A stretch of 64,000 bases of DNA from Acanthosepion esculentum. Lineage: Eukaryota > Mollusca > Cephalopoda > Sepiida > Sepiidae. The stretch lies in assembly GCA_964036315.1 (NCBI GenBank), contig OZ038478.1, positions 140,986,005 to 141,050,004 on the forward strand, in the 5' to 3' direction. The position numbers and the translations under genes were made by a program. Below, piece after piece: positions 44,324-58,400 of the stretch; the stretch's first letter is position 1, and every line of letters begins with the position of its first letter. The notes beneath the pieces were generated by a model. That model searched no databases, was not told the origin of the DNA, and was given only the letters and a program-made list of their open reading frames with translations.

Positions 44324-45555
44324 AAAAGCAGTCAAAGTACCCATCAGAGAAAAATTGGAGAAAAAATTCAGCGTATTTTAATAATAGACAAGAAAATAAA
44401 AAGAACGAAAATAAAAAAGTCCCACCATATAATTGCAGACGTTGTAACGAAAGACATTGGGAGATAAATTGCCCATATAGAAATAAGAAATGTTTCGTGT
44501 GCCAAAAGAATGGTCACAAAGGATCGTGTTGTAAAACGAAAAAATTCAAGAGCCGAATTAGACAAACAAATTCGAATATCAAATCAGATAGAGATTTGAG
44601 GAAATGTGTGACGACTGAAATATTCAAAAAGAATATCAAATTTCAACTCGATTCGGGGTCAGATTTAACAATAATGAACGATAAAACATGGAAAGTTTTA
44701 AAAAGGCCTACAATAATGAAGTCAACGAAACTCGCTCGAACGGTAACTGGAAAGCAAATTAACTTCGAAGGCGAGGTTGTACTTCCAATGAAATTGAATG
44801 GGATCGTTAAAAAAATAAAAGTTTTCATTCTGAGAAATGGAGAAAACTTGTTGGGTACAGATTTTATTGAAACATTCGAATTGTGGGATAAACCGTTAAA
44901 CTCATTCTGCAGAAAAGTAGAAAGTAATACGCAAACAAGACAGGACATTAAAGATGAATTAAAGAAAAAGTTTCCCGAAACCTTTACACCTGGTCTTGGA
45001 AGATGTAACAAGTTTGAAGCTAAATTTGAATTAAAAGAAAATACTATGCCTATATTTAAAAAGAAACGTAACGTGCCTTTCGCAACTGTAGAGAGAGTAG
45101 TAGTACCAAAAAAGTTGCAGAAAAGAATCCTACGGGATTTTCATATGGGTCACCCGGGGATTAATAGAACAAAAAGCTTAATGCGAAGCTTTGTATATTG
45201 GAAAGGAATGGATGTGGATATCGAAAACATGGTTCATCGATGTAAAGGGTGTGCGTTAGCAGCTAAGGCACCACCTATAGTACACAAACCATGGCCAAAG
45301 ACGGATCATCCGTGGGAAAGATTACACATTGATTTCGCTGGTCCAGTAGAAGATTATTACTACTTAATAGTGGTAGATAGCTGTTCAAAATGGCCGGAAG
45401 TACTACGCTGTAAAAAGCCTACGTCCAATACCACAACAACTTTTTTGCATGAACTATTTGCACGTTTCGGTGTGCCAGAGTGTATTGTGACTGACAATGG
45501 TACACAATTCACTTCTGACGATTTTAAGGAATTTTGTGAGTTAATATCAAATTAA
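44248..45555 (+). pseudogene. Gypsy copy 2 fused frame: zinc knuckle, protease, integrase
   Basis: 435 open codons contain, in order, the basic gag tail, the zinc-knuckle region (CFVCQKNGHKGSC), protease (FQLDSGSDLTIMN, with the LLGTDFIETF segment absent from copy 1) and the linker before RT (NTMPIFKKKRNVPFATVE). The frame then jumps at about 45,096 straight to integrase: VVVPKKLQKRILRDFHMGHPGI, the zinc residues, LHIDFAGPVEDYYYLIVVD and CIVTDNGTQF. RT and RNase H, about 1.44 kb in copy 1, are cleanly missing without loss of frame. It stops just before the DDE Glu because of an indel near 45,545. Confidence 0.9.
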
Positions 45556-46004
45556 CCACATAACGACGCCGCCGTATCATCCGAGATCCAATGGACTCGC
45601 AGAAAGATTTGTAGATACGTTAAAGCGCGCTCTGAAGAAAGCCTCAGGAGTTCCAACGGAAAAGGGGCTTCAGCAATTCCTACAAGTATACAGAATCACG
45701 CCTAACCAGAGAACACCATCAAACATGGCACCAGCTGAACTAATGTTCGCTAGGAAAGTTAAGTCAGTGTTTGACAAGTTTTGCCAGGAAGAATACTCAT
45801 AAAAGGCACCAGAACCAACTCAAAAAATGCTACGTGCTAGAGCATGAAGAGAGTATACCGGATGAGGAGGAAGATCCCATTGATGTAATGTATGATACTT
45901 TTCAAGTAGAACCTCCGCAGAGTGCTCCTGAACCGAGAAGATACGGTAGGAAACGAAAGTTCACGGACCCATTGGACGTGAATCCAAAACGAAAAAGATA
46001 TTGA
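45556..46004 (+). pseudogene. Gypsy copy 2 integrase, remaining core and C-terminal tail
   Basis: After the indel, NGLAERFVDTLKRALKK (holding the catalytic Glu) and AELMFARKVKSVFDK can be read to about 45,785. A deletion of roughly 150-190 bp against copy 1 then joins directly to KNTHKRHQNQLKKCYVLEHEE. The tail ends KRKRY at 46,004, as in copy 1. Confidence 0.8.
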
Positions 46005-46123
46005 AAAAAAAACAGATATACATATGAACTATGCAAAGGGGATCTACAAAGGAATAACCATAATCATCATCCCAGATAGAAGCCAGTTTGAAATCCAAAA
46101 GGATTCCAAGGCTTGGGAGGGGG

Positions 46124-46412
46124 TGTTGTGGTAGGATCCACCTAATCTGCATAGGTGACTACCAACTATATAAATAGTGGTTGGTACCGGAAGACGAGGG
46201 AGGAGGATTCACGAAATCCAACTAGAGACTCTGATCGACTGCGACTAGTCAACACATTCTCCAGGAACGTCTTCCCAGAAATATACAGAAATACTATATG
46301 TACTTATTGTGTACACTTTCTTATTATAATACATTCTTGTTCTAAGTACATTTTGTGTTGCATTATTATTCCATGAATTAGGCGAGATTCAACAATGAGT
46401 CAAGACTCAACA
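46124..46412 (+). repeat. Gypsy copy 2, 3' LTR
   Basis: About 289 bp, TGTTGTGG...CAACA, preceded by a purine tract. It retains the target-equivalent sequence (GGAGGATTCACGAAATCC) uninterrupted. Confidence 0.9.
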
Positions 46413-49400
46413 TAGAGACAAAAGAAAGAAAGAATGAAATAAAGAAAAAAGAAAGAATAAATTAAATAAAGACCGAAGAATGAAATAACGACGAAAGGAA
46501 AAATGAATGAAATAAAGATAAAAGAAAGAAAGAATGAATTAAACACAAAAGAAAGAATGAATTCAAGACAAAAGAAAGAAAGAATGAAATAAAAACAAAA
46601 GAAAGAAAGAATGAAATAAAGACAAAACAAAACAAAGAATGAAATAAAGACAAAACAAAAGAAAGAATAAATAAAGACTAATGAAAGAAAGAATGAAATA
46701 AAGACAAAAGAAAGAATGAAGACAAACGAGAGATTGAATGAAATAAAGACAGAAGAAAGAAAGAAGGAAATAAAGACAGAAGGAAGAAAGAATAAAATAA
46801 AGACAGAAGAAAGAAAGAAAGAAGGAAATGAAGACAAAAGAAAGAATGAATGAAATAAAGACAAAAGAATGAAATAAATATAAAAGAAAGAATGAATGAA
46901 ATAAAGACAAAAGAAAGAAAAAATGAAATAAAGACAAAAGAAAGAAAAACTGAAAAAAAGACGAAAGAAGGAAAGAATGAAACACAGAAAAAAGAAAGAA
47001 AGAATGAAATAAAAACAGAAGAAAGAAAGAATGAAATAAAGACAAAAGAAAGAATGAAATAAAGACAAATGAAAGAATGAAATAAAGACAAAAGAAAGAA
47101 TGAATGAAATAAAGACAAAGAATGAAATAAAGATAAAAGAATGAAATAAAGATAAAAGAATGAAATAAAGACAAAAGGAAGAATGAATGAAATTAAGACA
47201 GAAGAAAGAAAGAATGAAATAATGACAAAAGGAAGAATGAAAGAAATAAAAACAAATGAAAGAAAGAATGAAATAAAGAGAGAAGAAAGAAAGAATGAAA
47301 TATAGACAAAAGAATGAAACAAAGACAAAAGAACGAATGAATGAAATACAGACAAAAGAAAGAAAGAATGACATAAAGACAAACGAAAGAAAGAATGAAA
47401 TAAAGACAAACGAAAGAAAGAATAAAAGAAAGAAAAAATTAAATAACGACGAAAGGAAGAATGAATGAAATAAGGGCAAAAGAAAGAAAGAATGAATTAA
47501 AGACAAAAGAAAGAAAGAGTTAATTAAAGGCGAAAGAGAGAAAGAATCAATTAAACACAAAAGAAAGAAAGAATGAAATAAAGACAAAAGAAAAATGAAT
47601 GAAATAAAGACAAAAGTTAGAATGAAGACAAACCAGAGATTGAATGAAATAAAGACAGAAGAAAGAAAGTATGAAATAAAGACAAAGGAAAGAATGAATG
47701 AAATAAAGACAACAGAAGGAAATAAAGACAAAAGGAAGAATGAATGAAATAAAGACAAAATAAAGAAAGAATGAAATAAAGACAAAAAAAAGAAAGAATG
47801 AAATAAAGACAAGAGAAAGAAATAATCAAATAATGACAGTGGAAAGAAAGAATAATATGAAGACAAACGAAAGAATGAAGACAAAATGAAGAATGAAGGG
47901 AAAAAAGACAGAAGAAAGAAAGAATGAAATAAAGACAGAAGAAAGAAAGAAGGAAAAAAACAGAAAAGAAAGAAACAATGAAATAAAGACTGAAGAAAGA
48001 AAGAATGAAATAAAGACAAAAGGAAGAATGAAAGAAATGAGGACAAAAGAAAGAAAAAATGAAATATAGACAAACAAATGAAATAAAGACAAAAGCATGA
48101 AATAAAGACAAAAGAACGAAAGAATGAAATAAAGACAAAAGAAAAAAGAATGAAATAAAGACAAAGGGAGAAAGAATGAAATAAAGACAAAAGGGAGAAA
48201 GAATGAAATAAAGACAAAAGAAAGAAAGGCTGAAATATAGACAAAAGAAAGAAAGAATGAAATAAAGACAAAAGAAAGAAAGATTGAAATAAAGACAATA
48301 GAATGAAGTAAAAACAAAAGAAAGAAAGAAGTCAAAATAGAGATTGAATGAAATAAAGACAAAAGGAAGAATGAATGAAATAAAGACAAAAGAAAGAAAG
48401 AATGAAATAAGAACAAACGAAAGAAAGAACGAAATAAAGACTGAAATAAGAAAGAAAGAAAGAATGAAATAAAGACAGAAGAAAGAAAGAATGAAATAAA
48501 GACAGAAGAAAGAAAGAAGGAAATAAAGACAGAAGAAAGAAAGAAGGAAATAAAGACAGAAGAAAGAAACAATGAAATAAAGACAGTAGAAAGAAACAAT
48601 GTAATAAAGACAGAAGAAAGAAAGAATGAAATAAATAAAGACAGAAGAAAGAAAGAAGACATAAAGACAAGAGAAAGAATGAATGAAATAAAGACAAAAG
48701 AATGAAACAAAGACAAACGTAAGAAAGAATGAAATAAAGATTAAATAAAGAAAAAACGGAATAAAAAAGAAGAAAGAAAGAATGAAATAAAGACAAAAGA
48801 AAGAAAGAATGAAATAAAGACACAAGAAAGAAAGAATGACATAAAGACGAAAGAATGAAATAAAGATCAAAGAATGAAATAAAGACAAAACGAAGAATGA
48901 ATGAGATAAAGACAGAAGAAAGAAAGCATGAAAGAAAGACAAAAAGAAAATTGAAAGAAATAAAGACAAAAGGAAGAATGAAAGGAATACAGACAGAAGA
49001 AAGAAAGAATGAAATAAAGACAGAAGAAAGAAACAATGAAATAAAGACAAAAGAATGAAATAAAATAAAAGTAAGAATGTATGAAGTAAAGACAAAAGAA
49101 AGAATGAATGAAATAAAGACAAAAGAAGTAAAGAATGAAATACAGACAAAAAAAGAAAGTATGAAATACAGACAAAAGAAAGTAAGAATGAAATAATGAC
49201 AAAAGAAAGAATGAATGAAATAAAAACTAAACAAAGGAAGAATGAAATAAAAACAGAAGGAAAAATGAATGAAATAAAAACAAAAGAAAGAATGAATGAA
49301 ATAAAGACAAAAGAATGATATAAAGACAAAAGAAAGAATGAATGAAATAAAGACAGAAGAAAGAAATAATGAAATAAAGAAAAATTAAAGAAAGAAAGAA

Positions 49401-52400
49401 TGAAATAAAGACAGAAGAAAGAAAGAAATAAAGACAAAAGAAAGCAAGAATGAAATAAAGACAAAAGAAAGTAAGAATGATATAAAGACAAAAGAAAGAA
49501 AGAATGATATAAAGACAAAAGAAAGAAAGAATGATATAAAGACAAAAGAAAGAAAGAATGAAATAGAGACAAAAGAAATAAAGAATGAAAATAAGACAAA
49601 AGAAAGAAAGAATGAAAATAAGACAAAAGAAAGAATGAAATAAAGACAAAAGGAAGAATGAAAGAAATGAAGACAAGAGAAAGAAAGAATGAAGTAAAGA
49701 CAGAAGAAAGAAATAATGAAATAAAGACAAAAGAATGAAATAAAGACAAAAGAATGAAATAAAGACAAAAGAAAGAAAGAAGGAAATAAAGACAGAAGAA
49801 AGAAAGAAGGAAATAAAGACAGAAGAAAGAAAGAAGGAAATAAAGACAGAAGAAAGAAACAATGAAATAAAGACAGAAGAAAGAAACAATGAAATAAATA
49901 AGGACAGAAGATAGAATGAATGAACTAAAGACAGAAGAAAGAAAGAATGAAATAAAGACAAAAGGAAGAATGAAAGAAATGAAGACAAAAGAAAGAAAAA
50001 ATGAAATAAAAACAAACAAATGAAATAAAGACAAAAGAATGAAATAAAGACAAAAGAACGAAAGAATGAAATAAAGACAAAAGAAAAAACAATGAAATAA
50101 AGACAAAAAGGAGAAAGAATGAAATAAAGACAAAAGAAAGAAAGGCTGAAATATAGACAAAAGAAAGAAAGAAGGAAATAAAGACAGAAGAGAGAAGGAA
50201 TGAAATAAAGACAGAACAGAGAAAGAATGAAATAAAGACAACAGAAAGAAAGAAGGAAATAAAGACAAAAGAAAGAAAGAAGGAAATAAAGAGAAAAGAA
50301 AGAAAGAAAGAATGAAATATAGGCGGAAGAAAGAAAGAATGAAATAAAGACAAAAGAAAGAATGAATGAAATAAAGACAAAATAAAGAATGAATGAAATA
50401 AAGACAAAAGAAAGAATGAATGAAATAAAGACAAAAGAAAGAATGAATGAAATAAAGACAAAAGAAAGAAAAAATGAAATACAGACAAAAGAAGGAAAGA
50501 ATGAAATAAAGACAAAAGAATGAAATAAAGACAAAAGAAAGAATGAATGAAATAAATACAGAAGAAAGAATGAATGAAATAAATACAGAAGAAAGAAAGA
50601 ATGAAATGAAGACAAATGAAAGAAAGAAAGAATGAAATAAAGACAGAGGAAAGAAAGAAGAAATAAAGACAAGAGAAAGAATGAATGAAATAAAGACAAA
50701 AGAATGAAATAAAGACAAACGTAAGAAAGAATGAAATAAAGACAAAAGAAAGAAAGAATGAAATAAAAAATAAATAAAGAAAGAATGAAATAAAAAAAGA
50801 AGAAAGAAAGAATGAAATAAAGACAAAAGTAAGAAAGAATGAAATAAAGACACAAGAAAGAAAGAATGAAATAAAGACAAAAAAGGAAATAAAGATCAAA
50901 GAATGAAATAAAGACATATGGAAGAACGAATGAAATACAGACAGAAGAAAGAAAGCATGAAATAAAGACAAAAGGAAGAATGAAAGGAATACAGAAAAGA
51001 GAAAGAAAGAATGAAATAAAGACAGAAGAAAGAAACAATGAAATAAAGACAAAAGTAAGAATGTATGAAGTAAAGACAAAAGAAAGAATGAATGAAATAA
51101 AAACAAAAGAAGTAAAGAATGAACTACAGACAAAAAAATAAAGAATGAAATACAGACAAAAAAAGAAAGTATGAAATACAGACAAAAGAAAGTAAGAATG
51201 ATATAAAGACAAAAGAAAGAATGAATGAAATAAAAACTAAACAAAGAAAGAATGAAATAAAAACAGAAGGAAAAAAGAATGAAATAAAAACAAAAGAAAG
51301 AATGAATGAAATAAAGACAAAAGAATGATATAAAGACAAAAGAAAGAAAGAATGAAAATATGAAAGAATCAAATAATGACAGAGGAACGAAAGAATGAAA
51401 TAAAGACAAACGAAAGAATGAAGACAAAATTAAGAATGGATGAAATAAAGACAAAAGAATGAAATAAAGAAAAAAAGGAAGAATGAATGAAATAAAGAGT
51501 GAAGAAAGAAAGAATGAAATAAAGGCAACAGGAAGAATGAAAAAAATGAAGACAAAGAAAGAAAGAATGAAATAAAGACAAAAGAATGAAAAAAAGACAA
51601 AAGAATGAAATAAAGACAAAAGAATGAAATAAAGACAAAAGAATGAAATAAAGACAAAAGAACGAAAGAATGAAATAAAGACAAAAGTAAGAAAGAAAGA
51701 AAAATTAAATAAAGACAGAAGAAAGAAAGAATGAAATAAAGAAAGAAAAAAGAAAGGATGAAATAAAGACAGAAGAAAGAAACAATGAAATAAAGACAGA
51801 AAAAAGAAACAAGTTAATAAAGACAGAAGAAAGAAAGAATGAAATAAATAAAGACCGAAGATAGAAAGTATTAAATAAAGACAAAAGAAAGAAAGAATGA
51901 AATAAAAATTAAAGAAAGAAAGAATGAAATAAAAACAGGAGAAAGAAAGAAAGAAAAACAGAAGAAAGAATGAATGAAAAAAAGACAAAAGAAATAAAGA
52001 ATGACAATAAGACAAAAGAAAGAAAGAATGAAAATAAGACAAAAGAAAGAATGGATGTAATAAAGACAAAAGAATGAAATAAAGAAAAAAAGGAAGAATG
52101 AATGAAATAAAGACAGAAGAAAGAAAAAATTAAATAAAGACTAAAGGAAGAATGAGAGAAATGAAGACAACAGAAAGAAATGATGAAATAAACACAAAAG
52201 AATGAAATAAAGACAAAAGAATGAAATAAAGACAAAAGAAGGAAAGAATGAAATAAAGACAAAAGGGAGAAAGAATGAAATAAAGACAAAAGAAAGAAAG
52301 GATGAAATATAGACAAAAGAAAGAAAGAATGAAATAAAGTCAAAAGAAAGAAAGAATAAAATAAAGACAAATGAATGAAGTAAAAACAAAAGAAAGAAAG

Positions 52401-55400
52401 AAGACAAACGAGAGATTGAATGAAATAAAGACAAAAGGAAGAATGAATGAAAAAAAGACAAAAGAAAGAAAGAATGAAATAAAGACAAACGAAAGAGAGA
52501 ATGAAATAAATACAAAAGAAAGAAAGAATCAAATAATGACAGAGGAAAGAAATAATGAAATAAAGACAAACGAAAGAAAGAAGACAAAAGGAAGAATGAA
52601 TGAAATAAAGACAGAAGAAACAAAGAATGAAATAAAGAGAAAAGAAAGAAAGAATGAAATAAAGACAGATGTAAGAAAGAATGAAATAAAGACAGAAGAA
52701 AGAAAGAAGCTAAAAAGACAGAAGAAAGAAAGAAGGAAATAAAGACAGAAGAAAGAAACAATGAAATAAAGACAGAAGAAAGAAAGAATGAAATAAATAA
52801 AGACAGAAGATAGAAAGAATTAAATAAAGACAAAAGAAAGAAAGAATGAAATAAAAATTAGAGAAAGAAAGAATGAAATAAAAACAGGAGAAAGAAACAA
52901 AGAAAAACAGAAGAAAGAATGAATGAAATAAAGACAAAATAAAGAAAGAATGAAATAAAGACAAAACAAATAAAGAATGAAAATAAGACAAAAGAAAGAA
53001 AGAATGAAAATAAGACAAAAGAAAGAATGGATGTAATAAAGACAAAAGAATGAAATAAAGAAAAAAGGAAGAATGAATGAAATAAAGACAGAAGAAAGAA
53101 AAAATTAAATAAAGACAAAAGGAAGAATGAAAGAAATGAAGACAAAAGAAAGAAATGATGAAATAAACACAAAAGAATGAAATAAAGACAAAAGAATGAA
53201 ATAAAGACAAAAGAAGGAAAGAATGAAATAAAGACAAAAGAAAAAAGAATGAAATAAAGACAAAAGAAAGAAGGGATGAAATATAGACAAAAGAAAGAAA
53301 GAATGAAATAAAGTCAAAAAAAAGAAAGAATGAAATACAGAAAAAAGAATGAAGTAAAAACAAAAGAAAGAAAGAAGACAAACGAGAGATTGAATGAAAT
53401 AAAGACAAAAGGAAGAATGAATGAAATAAAGACAAAGAAAGAAAGAATGAAATAAAGACAAACGAAAGAAAGAATGAAATAAATACAAAAGAAAGAAAGA
53501 ATCAAATAATGACAGAGGAAAGAAATAATGAAATAAAGACAAACGAAAGAAAGAAGACAAAAGGAAGAATGAATGAAATAAAGACAGAAGAAAGAAAGAA
53601 TGAAATAAAGACAGAAGTAAGAAAAAATGAAATAAAAACAGAAGAACGAAAGAATGAAATAAAGAGAGAAGAAAGAAAGAAGCTAAAAAGACAGAAGAAA
53701 GAAAGAAGGAAATAAAGACATAAGAAAGAAACAATGAAATAATGACAGAAGAAAGAAAGAATGAAATAAATAAAGACAGAAGATAGAAAGAATTAAATAA
53801 AGACAAAAGAAAGAAAGAATGAATTAAAAATTAAAGAAAGAAAGAATGAAATAAAAACAGGAGAAAGAACGAAAAAAATAAAAACAGAAGAAAGAATGAA
53901 TGAAATAAAGAAAAAAGAAAGAAAGAATCAAATAATGACAGAGGAAAGAAAGAATGAAATAAAGTCAAACGAAAGTATGAAAACAAAAGGAAGAATGAAT
54001 GAAATAAAGACAGAAGAAAGAAAGAATGAAGTAAAGACAAAAGAAAGAAAGAATGAAATAAAGACAAAAGAAAGAATGAAATAAAGACAAAAGGAAGAAT
54101 GAATTAAATAAAGACAGAAGAAAGAAAGAATGAAATAATGACAAAAGAAAGAAAGAATGAAATAATGACAAAAGAAAGAAAGAATGATATAAAGACAGAA
54201 GAAAGAAAGAATGAAATAAAGACAGAAGAAAGAAAGAATTAAATAAAGAAAGAAAGAAGGAAATGAAGAAAGAAAGAAGGAAATAAAGACAGAAGAAAAA
54301 AAGAAAGAATGAAATAAAGACAAGAGAAAGAATGAATGAAATTAAGACAAAAGAATGAAATAAAGACAAAGGTAAGAAAGAATGAAATAAAGACAAAATA
54401 AAGAAAGAATGAAATAAAGACTAAATAAAGAAAGAATGAAATAAAAAAGAAGAAAGAATGAATGGAATAATGAGAAAAGAAAGAAAGAATGAAATAAAGA
54501 CACAAGAAAGAAAGAATGAAATAAAGACAAAAGAATGAAATAAATATAAGAGAATGAAATAAAGACAAAAGGAAGGAAGAATGAATTAAATAAAGGCAAA
54601 AGGAAGAATGAAAAGAATACAGACAGAAGAATGAAATAAAGACAGAAGAAAGAAACAATGAAATAAAGATAAAAGAATGAAATAAAGAAAAAGAATGTAT
54701 AAAGTAAAGACAAAAGAAAGAATGAATGAAATAAAGACAAAAGAAGGAAAGAATGAAATACAGACAAAAGAAATAATGAATGAAATACAGACAAAAGAAA
54801 GAAAGGATGAAATAAAGACAAAAGAAAGTAAGAATGAAATAAAGACAAAAGAAAGAATGAATGAAATAAAAACTATACAAAGAAAGAATGAAATAAAAAC
54901 AGAAGAAAAAAAGAATGGAATAAAGACAAAAGAAAGAATGAATGAAATAAAGACAAAAGAAAGAAATAATCAAATAAAGACAGAGGAAAGAAAGAATGAA
55001 ATAAACACAGACGAAAAAAATGAAGACAAAAGGAAGAATGAATGAAATAAAGACAGAAGAAAGAAAGAATGAAGTAAAGAAAAAAGAAAGAATGAATGAA
55101 ATTAAGACAAAATAAAGAATGAATGAAATTAAGAGAACAGAATGAAATAAAGACAAAAGAAAGAAAGAATGAAATAAAGACAAAAGAAAGAAAGAATGAA
55201 ATAAAGACGAAATAAAGAAAGAATGAAATAAAGACAGAAGAAAGAAAGAATGAAATAAAGACAGAAGAAAGAAAGAAGGAAATAAAGAAAGAAGAAAGGA
55301 AGAAATAATGAAATAAAGACAAGAGAAAGAATGAATGAAATAAAGACAAACGAATGAAATAAAGACAAACGTAAGAAAGAATGAAATAAAGACAAAAGAA

Positions 55401-58400
55401 AGAAAGAATGAAATAAAGACGAAATAAAGAAAGAATGAATGAAATAAAGACAAAAGAAAGAAAGAATGAAATAAAGACAGAAGAAAGAAAGAATGAAATA
55501 AAGACAAAAGAATGAAATAAATATAAGAGAATGAAATAAAGACAAAAGGAAGAATTAATGAAATAAAGACAGAAGAAAGAAAGCATGAAATAAAGACAAA
55601 AGGAAAAATAAAAGAAATAAAGACAAAAGGAAAAATGAAAGGAATACAGACAGAAGAAAGAAAGAATGAAATAAAGACAGAAGAAAGAAACAATGAAATA
55701 AAGACAAAAGAATGTATGAAGTAAAAACAAAAGAAAGAATGAATGAAATAAAGACAAAAGACGGAAAGAAGGAAATACAGACAAAAGAAAGTAAGAATGA
55801 AATACAGACAAAAGAAAGTAAGAATGAAATAATGACAAAAGAAAGAATGAATGAAATAAAAACTATACAAAGAAAGAATGAAATAAAAACAGAAGAAAAA
55901 AAGAATGATATAAAGACAAATGAAAGAAAGGAAGATTGAAATAAAGACAGAAGAAAGAAAGAAATAAAGACAAAAGAAAGAAAGAATGAAATAAAGACAA
56001 ATGAAAGAAAAAAAGAATGAAATAGAGACAGAAGAAAGAAAGAAATAAAGACAAAAGAAAGAAAGAATGAAATAAAGACAAAAGAAAGAAAGAATGATAT
56101 AAAGACAAAAGAAAGAAAGAATGAAAATATGAAAGTATCAAATAATGACAGAGGAACGAAAGAATGAAATAAAGACAAACGAAAGAATGAAAACAAAAGG
56201 AAGAATGAATGAAATAAAGACAGAAGAAAGAAAGAATGAAATAAAGACAAAAGATAGAAAGAATGAAATAAAGAGTGAAGAAAGAAAGAAAGAAAGAAAG
56301 AATGAAATAAAGACAAATGAAAGAAAGAATGAAATAAAGACAGAAAAAAGAAAGAATGAAATAAAGACAGAAGAAAGAAAGAATGAAATAAAGACAGAAG
56401 AAAAAAAGAATGAAATAAAGACAGAAGAAAAAAAGAAGGAAATAAAGACAGAAGAATGAAAGAATGAAACAAAGACAGAAGAAAGAAAGAATGAAATAAA
56501 GACAGAAGATAAAAAGAATGAAATAAAGACAGAAGAAAGAAAGAATGAAATAAAGACAGAATAAAGAAAGAAGGAAATAAAGACAGAAGAAAGAGAGAAG
56601 GAAATAAAGGCAGAAGAAAGAAAGAATGAAATAAAGACAGAAGATAAAAAGAATGAAATAAAGATAGAAGAAAGAAATAAGGAAATAAAGACAGAAGAAA
56701 GAAAGAATGAAATAAAGACAGAAGAAAAAAAGAATGAAATAAAGACAGAAGAAAGAAAGAATGAAATAAAAACAGAAGAAAAAAAGAATGAAATAAAGAC
56801 AGAAGAAAGAAAGAAGGAAATAAAGACAGGGAAAGAAAGAAGGAAGTAAAGACAGAAGAAAGAAAGAAGGATATAAAGGCAATAGAAAGTAAGAATGAAA
56901 TAAAGGCAGAAGAAAGAAAGAATGAAATGAAGACAGAAGAAAGAAAGAAAGAATGAAATAAAGACAGAAGAAAGAAAGAAGGAAATAAAGACAAAATAAA
57001 GAAAGTATGAAATAAAGACAGAAGAAAGAAAGAAGGAATGAAATACAGACAGAAGCAAGAAAGAAGGAAATAAAGACAAAAGAAAGAAATAATCAAATAA
57101 TGACAGAGGAAAGAAAAAATGAAATAAAGACAAACGAAAGAATGCAGACAAAAGGAAGAATGAATGAAATAAAGACAGAAGAAAGAAACAATGAAATAAA
57201 GACAAAAGAAAGAAAGAATGAAATAAAGACAAAAGAAAGAAAGAATGAAATAAAGACAGAAGAAAGAAAGAATGAATTAAAGACAGAAGAAAGAAAGAAG
57301 GAAATAAAGACAGAAGAAAGAAAGAAGGAAATAAAGGCAGAAGAAAGAAAGAAGGAAATAAAGACAGAAGAAAGAAAGAAGGAAATAAAGACAGAAGAAA
57401 GAAAGAATGAAATAAAGACAGAAGAAAAAAAGAATGAAATAAAGACAGGATAAAGAAAGAATGAAATAAAGACAGAATAAAGAAAGAATGAAATAAAGAC
57501 AGAAGAAAGAAAGAAGCAAATAAAGACAGAAGAAAGAACGAAGGAAATAAAGGCAGAAGAAAGAAAGAATGAAATAAAGGCAGAAGAAAGAAAGAAGGAA
57601 GTAAAGGCAGAAGAAAGAATGAATGAAATAAAGACAGAAGAAAAAAAGAATGAAATAAAGACAGAAGAAAGAAAGAAGGAAATAAAGACAGAAGAAAGAA
57701 AGAAGGAAATAAAGGCAGAAGAAAGAAAGAATGAAATAAATGCAGATGAAAGAAAGAAAGAATGAAATAAAGACAGAAGAAAGAAAGAAGGAAATAAAGA
57801 CAAAAGAAAGAAAGAATGAAATAAAGACAGAAGAAAGAAAGAAGGAAATAAAGACAGAAAAAAGAAAGAATGAAATAAAGACAGAAGAAAGAAAGAATGA
57901 AATAAAGACTAAAGAAAGAAAGAATGAAATAAAGACTAATGAAAGAAAGAATAAAATAAAACTAAAGAAAGAATGAAATAAAAACAGAAGAAAGAAAGAA
58001 TGAAATAAAGACAGAAGAAAGAAAGAATGAAATAAAGACAGAAGAAAGAAAGAATGAAATAAAGACAGAAGAAAGAAAGAAATAATGAAATAAAGACAGA
58101 AGAAAGAAAGAAGGAAATAAAGACAGAAGAAAGAAAGAATGAAATAAAGACAAAAGTATGAAATAAAGACAAAAGAATGAAATAAAGAGAAAAGAAAGAA
58201 AGTATGAAATAATTCCAAAAGAAATAATGAATGATATAAAGACAAAAGAAATAATGAATGAAATAAAGACAAAAGAATGAATGAATGAAATAAAGACAAA
58301 AGAAAGAATAAATTAAATAAAGACAAAAGAATGAAATAAAGACAAAAGGAAGAATGAATAAAATAAGAAATGAAGTGAATAAAGAAAGAAATAACCTAAG

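Larger units (their letters stand above)
42578..46412 (+). mobile_element. Gypsy-type LTR retrotransposon, copy 2 (internally deleted)
   Basis: Close relative of copy 1. The 5' LTR is missing its first ~76 bp (replaced by SINE); the 3' LTR at 46,124-46,412 is complete. The internal part has gag, protease and integrase but no RT or RNase H. It sits inside the minisatellite, which resumes at once after the 3' LTR (..CAACA then TAGAGACAAAAGAAAG). LTRs and coding regions differ from copy 1 by substitutions and small indels, so this is a diverged sister copy rather than a segmental duplicate. Confidence 0.9.

Noticed and set aside
47617..50880. A 1,087-codon minus-strand open frame (and others of 300-700 codons across 39,581-58,734)
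   Set aside because: All lie in the 27-bp minisatellite, overlap in several frames, repeat every 9 residues (Phe/Leu/Ser/His) and start at arbitrary ATGs. The pyrimidine strand contains few stop codons; no gene is implied.
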